From Hepatocystis sp. ex Piliocolobus tephrosceles (taxonomy: Eukaryota; Apicomplexa; Aconoidasida; Haemosporida; Plasmodiidae): a DNA stretch of 29,475 bases. The stretch is taken from NCBI GenBank assembly GCA_902459845.2, contig CABPSV020000106.1, positions 1 through 29,475 on the forward strand. Direction: 5' to 3'. A program made the position numbers and the translations under genes. A model generated the notes under the pieces. That model worked only from the letters and a program-made list of their open reading frames with translations, made no database searches and was not told the origin of the DNA. Of the stretch, positions 1 to 10,215 are shown one piece after another (position 1 is the stretch's first letter; every line of letters starts with the position of its first letter).

Positions 1-166
1 TTTATCTATGTTTTTATCTATGTTTTTATCTATGTTTTTATCTATGTTTTTATCTATGTTTTTATCTATGTTTTTATCTATGTTTTTATCTATGTTTTTA
101 TCTATGTTTTTATCTATGTTTTTATCTATGTTTTTATTTATGTTTTTATCTATGTTTTTATCTATG
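1..166. repeat. 12-bp minisatellite at window edge
   Basis: About 14 near-perfect tandem copies of a 12-base unit (TTTTTATCTATG) run from the window edge and end in a T run at 167-187. One copy carries TTTATG instead of CTATG. Because 12 is a multiple of three, it reads as an open (MFLS)n frame, but this is a repeat artefact with no gene-like sequence around it. The array may continue to the left of the window. Confidence 0.95.
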
Positions 167-187
167 TTTTTTTTTTTTTTTTTTTTT

Positions 188-605
188 AAATGCATAATTT
201 TTTTAATAGTATATGGTTTGCTTTTTTCATAGTTTTGCCGATATATCATTTTGTCACAACATCTTTGTCCGTATTGTTGTTCCTATGTGTTGTGGTTATC
301 GTTGTTTTTTATTTTTTTTTACTTTAAAAAAAAAAAAGGAACAAATGAATAGAAGTAAAAACCTAAGTCTATTCGAATTACATATATATATATATAAAGT
401 ACATACATATTTTTAAGCGATACACATATGTATGTGTTTATTAATAGTTTGAACTAATTTTTTTTTTTTTTTAAAGACGTGGATACGCACACATTGTGTT
501 TATAATTTTTAAACTATTTAAGTTAGAAAAAAATATGTGTAGAATAGTATCATAAAGATTCATGTGTGATAATATGTGTATATGTATGGGTAAAGGCACA
601 CATAA

Positions 606-640
<35 letters not shown>

Positions 641-1174
641 TTTGGAAAGAGTAAAGCACAATTAATATGTGAAAACGTATACATAACATACACGCATATC
701 TTTTTTAGTTAAAAAAAAAAAAAAATCGAATAGGTAAAATAATAATGCACATATATATATATATATATATATATTTTTTTTAAGTTCACACATATTAAGC
801 TATATAATTTTCTATTTTGTTAGATTTTTGTAAAAAAAAAAACAAAAATTATGGTAAAGTAATTAAAATTAGTTATATATGTATAACACATGTGTACATT
901 TGTAATTAAAACTAAAAAAAAAAATAAAAACTAGTAGTTCGTTTTGGATATATACAGTTATTATTATATATGTGTGTACATTTTTTTGTGTCTATTTTGC
1001 TCACATATACATATATATACATATATATATATATATATCAGTGCAAATACCGAATTGTGTGAACATATAAGTCTATACATTTATACTTACATTGTCAACG
1101 TATTTAACGCATATACATGTGTACGCTAATGCATATATGAAGATATGTACGTACGTGTATAAATATAAACAAAA
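188..1174. other. Intergenic spacer / 5' flank of the coiled-coil gene
   Basis: This is AT-rich spacer with (TA)n runs near 608-636, 752-771 and 1017-1038, plus several short A or T homopolymers. A less AT-rich patch at about 235-310 was read in both strands, but every frame closes quickly. No RNA gene or splice-bounded exon was recognised. The right part presumably holds the promoter and 5' UTR of the gene starting at 1175. Confidence 0.6.
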
Positions 1175-2758
1175 ATGATGGCCGAAGAATACAATGAAAA
1201 AGATGTCACAAATGTTGATAATGAAAAAACGCTAGCTACGAAATTGGAACCTGAGAAATTATTTGAAGATCAGGCAGAGGCAAACGAAACCGAGAGAAAC
1301 CAGACAGAATCAAACGAAGCCGAAGAAAATCAGACAGAGGCAAACAAAACCGAAGAAAAACAGACAGAGGCAAACAAAACCGAAGAAAAACAGACAGAGG
1401 CAAACAAAACCGAAGAAAAACAGACAGAGGCAAACAAAACCGAAGAAAAACAGACAAAACTAACCGCAAAAAAACTCACCTCTAACTATGAAGATGTTCA
1501 AAAACACTTTGAGACATTAAATGATACGGTTGAAAACATGAACATGCATTTTAATAAGGTTTTAGAAAAAAATGAAGAAAAATATATTTTGGCATTTAAT
1601 ACATATATGTATGACGTACAAAAAGAAATAATATTACTAAAAAAAGCAGTGAAAGAAGAAAAAATTAAGCAGTTGAAAGATGAAAGAGTAACGAGTTTAC
1701 AAAAGGAACTAAAGTGGTACATAAATGAATGTTTACGGCTAGATGATGTTTCTCAGTTTTTTAAAAAAGAAGCAGAAAAGTGGAAACGAAACAGCGAACT
1801 TATGAAAGATCATATGTTATTCTTAGAAGCAAAACTTTCAAAGTTATTGGATAAAAAAATTAAAGAAGAAAGCATAAAAAATAAGGAAATAAAAAAAGAA
1901 GATGAACATGGTACCGAAGTGACAGAACATAAAGAAAGTAAAAACATGGACAAAAAAGAAGCAGCTACAGAAGCAGTAACAGAAGCAGGAAAAGAAGCAG
2001 GAAAAGAAGCAGGAAAAGAAGCAGGAAAAGAAGCAGGAAAAGAAGCAGGAAAAGAAGAAGAAGAAAAAAACAAGCAAACAAAATTAAAAATGTCCACAAA
2101 TGAAGACAATAGAAAAAATAAAAAAAATGACTCTTACACTAAAGATAGTGCAAGCAAAAAAAAAAAAGACGTTACAGGAAGAGATAATACAGGAAGAGAT
2201 AATACAGGAAGAGATAATACAGGAAAAGATAATACAGGAAGAGATAATACAGGAAAAGATAATACAGGAAGAGACACAGATTTAAACCATTTAATAAAAC
2301 AAAAAGAAAAAACAAATAATATGATATGTAAAGAGTTAGACTACAAGATAAAGATTTTAGAAAAAAAATTAAAAAAACAAATAAGCATTAATGATGACTT
2401 ACAAGAAAAACTAACCCAACGTTATATTGAAAAATCTCAATATGAGAAGTTATTTATCGACTGTATACATGAAATTAAAAAAGATTTGGAAAAAGAAGCT
2501 AAATATAACGATAAAGAAAAATATATCGAAAATAATTTTTCAGAATTAATAAATAAAGAAGAGTTAAGTTATTTTACAAAAGAAGAAAAAAAAAAAATAC
2601 TTGTTTCATTTTTTTCTTCCAATGCAATAATACAGCTTCTAAAAAGGCATATATTTAGTAAAGAAAAAATAACTTTCGATTTTTATCAAAGAAATAATTA
2701 TAGTAACACGATTTTACCAAAAAAAAATATGTCCGACATTTCGCCTTTCATTTTGTAA
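1175..2758 (+). CDS. Conserved Plasmodium-type coiled-coil protein, unknown function
   Basis: This is one uninterrupted exon of 527 residues, and I do not recognise the family. The first two codons are both ATG; either could start it, with A-rich sequence upstream. The protein is strongly charged (Glu, Lys) with no signal peptide or membrane span. Residues about 45-95 hold repeats of the TEANKTEEKQ type (four near-identical ten-residue copies). Residues 105-235 look like a long heptad-rich coiled coil. An (AGKE)n block lies near 270-293 and a GRDNT/GKDNT block near 335-370. A second helical region at 375-480 is followed by a less charged C-terminal 50 residues. The non-repeat segments have ordinary codon use and read like real protein. 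A cytoskeletal or scaffold role would be a guess. In position it is the neighbour upstream of CEP76. Confidence 0.85.
   Translation: MMAEEYNEKDVTNVDNEKTLATKLEPEKLFEDQAEANETERNQTESNEAEENQTEANKTEEKQTEANKTEEKQTEANKTEEKQTEANKTEEKQTKLTAKKLTSNYEDVQKHFETLNDTVENMNMHFNKVLEKNEEKYILAFNTYMYDVQKEIILLKKAVKEEKIKQLKDERVTSLQKELKWYINECLRLDDVSQFFKKEAEKWKRNSELMKDHMLFLEAKLSKLLDKKIKEESIKNKEIKKEDEHGTEVTEHKESKNMDKKEAATEAVTEAGKEAGKEAGKEAGKEAGKEAGKEEEEKNKQTKLKMSTNEDNRKNKKNDSYTKDSASKKKKDVTGRDNTGRDNTGRDNTGKDNTGRDNTGKDNTGRDTDLNHLIKQKEKTNNMICKELDYKIKILEKKLKKQISINDDLQEKLTQRYIEKSQYEKLFIDCIHEIKKDLEKEAKYNDKEKYIENNFSELINKEELSYFTKEEKKKILVSFFSSNAIIQLLKRHIFSKEKITFDFYQRNNYSNTILPKKNMSDISPFIL
1320..1460 (+). repeat. 30-bp coding repeat (TEANKTEEKQ)
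   Basis: Four nearly identical 30-base units encode a ten-residue Glu/Lys/Thr/Gln repeat, preceded by two or three degenerate copies. Near identity at the nucleotide level indicates recent expansion. All three forward frames and one reverse frame stay open here, which produces shadow ORFs. Confidence 0.9.
1984..2054 (+). repeat. 12-bp coding repeat (AGKE)
   Basis: Six tandem copies of GCAGGAAAAGAA encode alternating Ala-Gly-Lys-Glu. They sit in the linker between the two predicted coiled-coil regions of the coiled-coil protein. Confidence 0.9.
2175..2277 (+). repeat. 15-bp coding repeat (GRDNT/GKDNT)
   Basis: Seven tandem copies of a 15-base unit (ACAGGAAGAGATAAT, with an AGA/AAA Arg/Lys alternation) encode the pentapeptide G(R/K)DNT. 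This is the third independent repeat family in the same reading frame. Confidence 0.9.
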
Positions 2759-3090
2759 GCTTAAGCACCAAAAAGGGGAAGAAAAAAAAAAAAAAAAAAA
2801 AGAACAAAAAAAAAAACAGAACAAAAAAAAAACATAGCAAAATAGAGCAAAAAAAATAAAAAAATCGGATATATGTGTGTGTACATGCTGCATACGTAAG
2901 CTTTTTGCAAAATGTAGTGTTTAATTTTCCAATTGGCTGTGTGTTTCTTTTAGTTAATTTTTTTTTTTTTTTTTTTTTTAAATGTTCAAATTTTTTTTTT
3001 TCAACACTTTTAACTTCAACTTTTTCTAATGGCTTTTTTAAAAAAATATACTTAATATAAAAAAAAGTTAATATAAATAAAATTATTGAG

Positions 3091-3129
<39 letters not shown>

Positions 3130-3644
3130 GAATTTCATTTTTAGATTTTTATGTCTACTATATAAAAAGCAATTATAACGAATAAACGGAATAAATAAGG
3201 AGGTTATTGACTTTTTTAATATTGAAAAATAGTTAAAATAAAAATTCATATATTTTTTACACATACGTGTGTACGTGCATATACATGTGTTCGAACCAAA
3301 TGAGTGGCACAAAACTGTAACCATAATGTATAATCGTACACATATAAATCATGTGCTGAACATTTGTACATTTTAGTTATTATTTTATTTATTTTTTTTT
3401 TTCAAAACTCGATCAATTCAACTTTGTAACATAAAATAAAATTTAACAAGTACAGGTTTAATCTGAGAAAATAAAAAATGGGTACGTATGCATACTTAAA
3501 CATACATGTGCACATGATAGGCAATACTCTACTTAAATAGACATATTAGCTTATGCATACATGTCAAATATTTAACAAAAAAAAAAAAAAAAAAAGAAAA
3601 AAAACTACTAAATCTTTAACAGTGCAACCACTTAAACTAAGTTG

Positions 3645-3675
<31 letters not shown>
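2759..3675. other. Intergenic region, coiled-coil gene to CEP76
   Basis: This contains the 3' flank of the coiled-coil gene and the presumed promoter and 5' UTR of CEP76. There are A-rich tracts at 2780-2860, an A run at 3092-3126, T runs at 2959-2979 and 2990-3001, and A runs at 3579-3595 and 3643-3673. The A run just before the CEP76 ATG is typical of Plasmodium start contexts. No coding exon is supported, except the possible four-base alternative first exon at 3478-3481 described in the findings. Confidence 0.6.
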
Positions 3676-4964
3676 ATGTTTTTAATGCATATGGTAAAAG
3701 GGTTTTTTACTGACCCTAATAAAACTAATTCGAACGAAAAGAAAGAAATTGATAAAAAAGTTCATATTAAAGAGTTAAAGAATGAAATTTGGTTGTATAA
3801 AAATGAAAATAGCAAAGAAGAGTTGGATGAAGAATATTATAGTGAAAGTGAGGAAGATAGCATAGGTGAAGAAAATAAAAAAAAAGAAAAAAAACATTTT
3901 TTAGAAGTCCCCTTATTTGAAGAAGATGAGAATGAAAGAGACATAAAAAAAAATATGGTTAGGATAAATTTTTTATTAATATTTGCTAAAATGTTTTTTT
4001 TTTAAATATGCTCACACGAGTACGTATATACATACATATGTGCTCACATGAGTACGTATATACATACATATGTGCTAACACGAGTACGTATATACATACA
4101 TATGTGCTAACACGAGTACGTATATACATACATATGTGCTAACACGAGTACGTATATACATACATATATACTCATACATGTACGTATAAATATTATAGAA
4201 ACGACGTCCAAACAAAAAAAAAAGACACATAAAGCAACCAGAAGAATCATTTATAAGTGGATCGAGTGTGAGTAGTTCCGATGAAAGTGATCAAGAACCT
4301 TTTCTTGACCTATACGATGAGTTGAAAGTTAAAATCTAAGCACGCGCATAAACATATGAACACATAATTACATACACACATAAATGCATGAATGAATAAG
4401 TGCATGTTTTGATTTATTTATATAATGAACATATGTTAAGTTATTGTAGTTTTTTTTTTTTTACCTAGCTATTTTTTTTGTTTAGTCAATTTTTTGTATA
4501 GTTTGTTTTTTTTACTCATTCATTCATGCATGCATTAATTTTTTGTTATAAACAGAAAGAAAAGAAAATAAAAGAGTTTTATAATCCGATGTTAAAGCCA
4601 CGTCTTTGGCGCTTTGAGTTATACATCAAATATATTCACAATTTGGAAAATCAGCTACAAAAAAACTTTTATGTTATTTCATTTAAAAATAATAAGTAAC
4701 TATTCAAAAGTTATAAGTACCACTTTTTTTTTTTTTTTGTTGTATATGCTCGTATGTACTTACGTGTGTATATCAATGTACAGCTATTCTTATACTTTTA
4801 TTTATGCTTGTTTTATGCTTGTTTTATGCCTGTTTTGTGCCTGTTTTGTACCTGTTTTGTACCTGTTTTGTGCCTGTTATATGCTTATTTTATTGTTTAT
4901 TGTTTATTGTTTATTGTTTATTGTTTATTGTTTATTGTTTATTGTTTATTGTTTATTGTTTATT

Positions 4965-5011
<47 letters not shown>

Positions 5012-5180
5012 AAGTAAAATTGAGCTTTATGGAAATTTGAAAAAAGAAGTGTTGTATACCCCTGGCTACAAAATAGAACCAGGAGAAATTAAATTTTTAC
5101 GGATACCGCGTAAGAAGGGGAAAAATACATACGTACATATACATACGTACATATACATACGTACATATACATACGTTCAT

Positions 5181-5218
<38 letters not shown>

Positions 5219-7186
5219 ATCCTTATACACAGTGTTTTTCTGTTTTTTTTAAGTCTCTATATGGTCTCGCAAAAATGTATTTATATCATATGAAGATTTA
5301 AATAAATTTGAAGTAGAAATAGAAATGTGGGTTATAAAAAATCTTATGTTTAATGAAATGTATGCCTCGGTTACAAAAGTTTTGAGTGATGTTATTACTA
5401 CTGACCCACATACAAATGTGATTCTTAAAAAGAAACTTGAAAAGAAAAATAATACTTTTGAAACTCAATGTTTAGGGGTAATACATTTTTTGTACGCATC
5501 AGTTTTTTACTTAACTATTATGTTTATTCACTCGTTTACTCACTTTATTCGTTTGTTGATTTATTTACTTTTTCATTTGTTCGTTTGTTTTATATTTTAG
5601 GTATATATGCATTTGTCTGAAGTAATGGAATTCCATATGGCCTTAGATAGTTGGTGGTTTATAACAAATATTGAAATACCAAGTTACTTAAAAAGTTTAC
5701 CAAAATCATTAAGGTTTAAATTTCCTATAAGTTATGATGATTGGATAATTCACAATTCGGAAAAAAGCTATAATAATTTTTGGCTTTATCCTGGATATTT
5801 TTGTTTTATTGGTACACATCAAGAGTTAGCAAATTCTTATTTTATTTGTATGGTAACACATATACACGCGTTTGTACATAAACATAAAATGTAAAGCATT
5901 ATTTTAATAGGTTGTTTATCCATTTTATTAGCCTACCTATCTGTTCTTCTACCCATTTATTTATTTATTTATCCATTTATTAGCCTACCTATCTGTTCTT
6001 CTACCCATTTATTTATTTACTAATTTTTTTATTTGTTTATCCATTTATTAGCCTACCTATCTGTTCTTCTACCCGTTTATTTATTTACTAATTTGTTTAT
6101 TTGTTTATCCATTTATTAGCCTACCTATCTGTTCTTCTACCCGTTTATTTATTTATTTATCCATTTATTAGCCTACCTATCTGTTCTTCTACCCATTTAT
6201 TTATTTATGTTTTTTTTTGTAGGTGTTATGTTACAACTCTAATTATCGATATAAACCGCCGATTTTGTTAGGATCTTGTATAATATCTTTAAAATCTGCG
6301 ATTGACTATCCTTTTTGCAAGTAATTTTCTGAATACTTCCATATGTATAAATATATATATATATATATATATACATATGATATTGTAAATGTATGCACAC
6401 AACGGTGTAAGATCGAATATGTTAATATATTCTATTTTATTTGGATGTCTGTCTGTTTATATATATATGTATGATTAATTGTGTGCCATTTTCTACTCAG
6501 GGGTGTTATAAAAAAATTAACACTAGATAAACGAAAATTTAAGCAAGGAGAAATAATAGGGAATATAAAATGTTTTTCTAATAGTTATGGATTAGAAGCA
6601 GGAGAAATAGAAAACGATACTCTGCGAAAACCAGTTCAACCATTAAGTGATGCTACATTAGTAAATCAGTTAGTTATGGATAACCACTATTTGGTGATTA
6701 GGTACTTTTTTTTAATACGTGCTACTTTTTTTCTTTCAACATATATTGTTTTTTTTTTTAATACGTGCTACGTTTTTCTTTTAATATATATTGTTTTTTT
6801 TTTTTTAATATGTGCTACGTTTTTCTTTCAACATATATTGTTTTTTTTTTTTAATATGTGCTACGTTTTTCTTTTAATATATATTGTTTTTTTTTTTTAA
6901 TACGTGCTACTTTTTTTCTTTTAATATATATTGTTTTTTTTTTTAATACGTGCTACGTTTTTCTTTTAATATATATTGTTTTGTTTTTTTTAATATGTGC
7001 TACGTTTTTCTTTCAACATATATTGTTTTTTTTTTTTTTAATATGTGCTACGTTTTTCTTTCAACATATATTGTTTTTTTTTTTAATACGTGCTACTTTT
7101 TTTCTTTTAATATATATTGTTTTTTTTTTTTTTAATATGTGCTACGTTTTTCTTTCAACATATATTGTTTTTTTTCTTAATATATG

Positions 7187-7225
<39 letters not shown>

Positions 7226-8017
7226 ATAAAATGTGAGGACATAGCCATAAATAATGTCGATATGAATAACGTAAATATAAACGTATGGGTAAAATGGGAC
7301 GGGATGGTAAATAAAACAAACATTGTGTCTAAAACTGTGTTTCCTGTATATTACCAAAATTTATACTTTCCAATACGACTGGTTGATAAAAAAGAGTTGA
7401 CAAAAGATGTATTAATAAAAAACGTACTATCCATAGATTTAACTTCTAAGGGTGGTATATGTTTTGAAGTTCATAATAATAATGAAATATGTTCAACAAT
7501 TTTGGGAATTTATGAGTTACCTTTTGCTGATATATATAACTATGGGAAATACGATTATAGATCATTGAATCAGGTATGTGTTAGTACTAAGACTAGTATT
7601 TTTTTATACTAATCTAGTATTTTTTTGGTACTAATCTAGTATTTTTTTGGTACTAATCTAGTATTTTTTTGGTACTAATCTAGTATTTTTTTATACTAAT
7701 CTAGTATTTTTTTGGTACTAATCTAGTATTTTTTTATACTAATCTAGTATATTTTTTACTTTATTAATATTTTTAAAATTAAAAAAAACAAACAAACATG
7801 ATACCATTACAATTCTGCTTATACACACTTTTTAGGATAACACTACGGGTAGTTCTATTTATAACGAATATGAATATAAATTTGATAAATATGATGGTCA
7901 AACAAAGTCAGCAATTGACAATTATAATGACATTTATAATCGAAAGTACAAAACAGTTGTATATAAAAATACTTTAAGTAAGTACGTTGTTTTCGTTCGT
8001 TCGTTCGTTTCGTTGTT

Positions 8018-8054
<37 letters not shown>

Positions 8055-8752
8055 TTATGACTATGCAATTAAAATTGTATGAAAAAAAAAAAAAAAAAAA
8101 AAAGAACCTATATTTAAATAAAAACTAAACTCATATTTGATGAACAAATATGTATATATATATATATATATATATGTGCGAATTGTACTTATTAAACCAT
8201 AGGTCTAATGTATTCAACATTGTTTCTGAAAAGTTTTAACAAAGAGAATAAACAAAAGAATAAAAAATCTACTATTTCTGTTGAAGCATTTGTGATACCT
8301 CCATTACCTAGTAGTTTGAAATTTATGCATGAAGACAAGCTTGAGAATAATACACAAATTTACAAGGCCATGTCAAAAAGGTATGGTGTATAAAAGGCAA
8401 AAGTAAAAGCAAAACATGTACTTACCTGAAATTATTTTTGTATGTACTACTTTTTTTTTTTTTTTTGTTTTTTCTTTTTTTCGATTTTGCAGATGGGAAA
8501 AAGACTTCAAAAGATTTAATGAAATTTATTTGCAATGGTTTCCAAATGCAATTAAAAATAGAAGGTAATTAAAAAAAAAAAAAATAAAATAAATAAAATA
8601 AAAATGTTGATTGAACAATGGATAAAACATTAGGAACCGTAGCTTTTTTTTTTTTTTTTTTTTTTTTAAATACATGTTTTAATTTATTTACGTATTTATC
8701 TTTTTTTGGGTGTTGCATTTATCTAGTTTGCTTATCTATTTTATATACATAT

Positions 8753-8831
<79 letters not shown>

Positions 8832-10174
8832 TTTAACAGTTTTCCTTGTATAAGCAAAAACGATTTCGATAACAACTTTTACCCTCTATGTAGCTATTTA
8901 ACTTTAATTAATTTACCTGCCCAAATATCTACTCCAGGTGCGAATGACACATTTTTTTTTCCACTTCTTATGCACTATTTTTTATGTCCTAATATGTTAT
9001 TCCCTATGAACAAAAGGAAAAAAAGCCAATTTTTTTCTTTTTTTTTTTTTTTCTTTTTTTTTTTTTTTAATTTTTTTCGAAAGGTTCAATGCTTCACTGG
9101 TTGAACAATATTCAGTATATTGAGGGTGATAACGAATCAGCAATTTTTACTCCGCCTTATTTTTTTTTGGCACATAAAAAGGGTACAATTCCGGACCATG
9201 TCCTTTTGTTGTGTTGTTGTTTAAAAGGGATGGAGTATGACGCGTACATATGTAAAGGTAAAAATAATAAAAAATTAAAAATAAAAAATAAATAAAAGGG
9301 GGAGCGTGGAAAAAAATGTATACACATATATACACATATATATATATATATATATATATATTGTTTATGCTAATATATACGTGTACCCTTTTTGCTTATG
9401 TGAGTATACACCCCTGATAACATGTCTACTTTAGGTACAATAAATAATGGGAAAAATGATCATTACTGGGTTATGACAAGACATGAAAAAAGTTGGGTTT
9501 GTTTTTGGGAAGTAACGAACAAATATATTATCCATTTAAAGAGTAGGTGGAATAACAATAATTATGCAACCAATGATGACATAAACTCTCAAAATGAGAT
9601 GATTAAAAAACTGAACAAGGGTGATGATGAAGAATACTATAATGGTCAATATTTGATAAATTTTATAAAGTATGGTTTAGATGAAATGAAAAATATAGAA
9701 GAGAATATAAAAAAAAATTATGAATATGAAGAAAAAAATAAACTATATACCATGGATTTTTATGGAGAAGATCAAATAGAAGATGAAGAAGTAAATGTAA
9801 ATGAAATTTTATTTAATGAAGATGATAACTTTGATAATATGTTTAATATTAAAAATGAAAAAGTTGATATTTATAACACCAATACAAAATTATTAACACA
9901 TCTTTTAGAAAATTTTTCTAAATTTATACCTATAGCTCCTAAAATGTTTTTAATTGATTATGAAAATACATTAACATATGTACCTTATTCTTCTATTGAA
10001 GTTGTTTTTAATGACAAACAGTTATATGGAAATATGCAAAATCATCATCCAGCTTGTATCTTATATGATTTCGAAAATAGTTATCACTGGAGGCCCTTTC
10101 TTAATCACCCTGTTCCACTTATAAAAAACGAAATTACCATTTCGACTGCTTTGAGTGATCATTTATCGTACGGA

Positions 10175-10215
<41 letters not shown>

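Noticed and set aside
8..232. 74-codon (MFLS)n open frame at the left edge
   Set aside because: It is a direct translation of a 12-base minisatellite followed by poly(Phe); there is no non-repeat coding sequence or splice context.
235..310. Less AT-rich patch considered as a terminal exon of a gene beyond the left edge
   Set aside because: All frames on both strands contain close stops, and no splice-bounded reading could be built.
4614..5252. 212-codon plus-strand ORF
   Set aside because: It crosses CEP76 exon 3 out of frame, then the intron 3 repeats; only its piece at 5015-5109 is coding, as exon 4.
5929..6195. Regularly spaced repeats considered as a CRISPR-like array
   Set aside because: Spacers are low-complexity TTTA-type sequence, spacing varies, and the array is inside a eukaryotic intron.
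6858..7223. Long Phe/Ile/Tyr-rich open frames
   Set aside because: They lie wholly inside the intron 8 tandem array of CEP76 and repeat with its unit.
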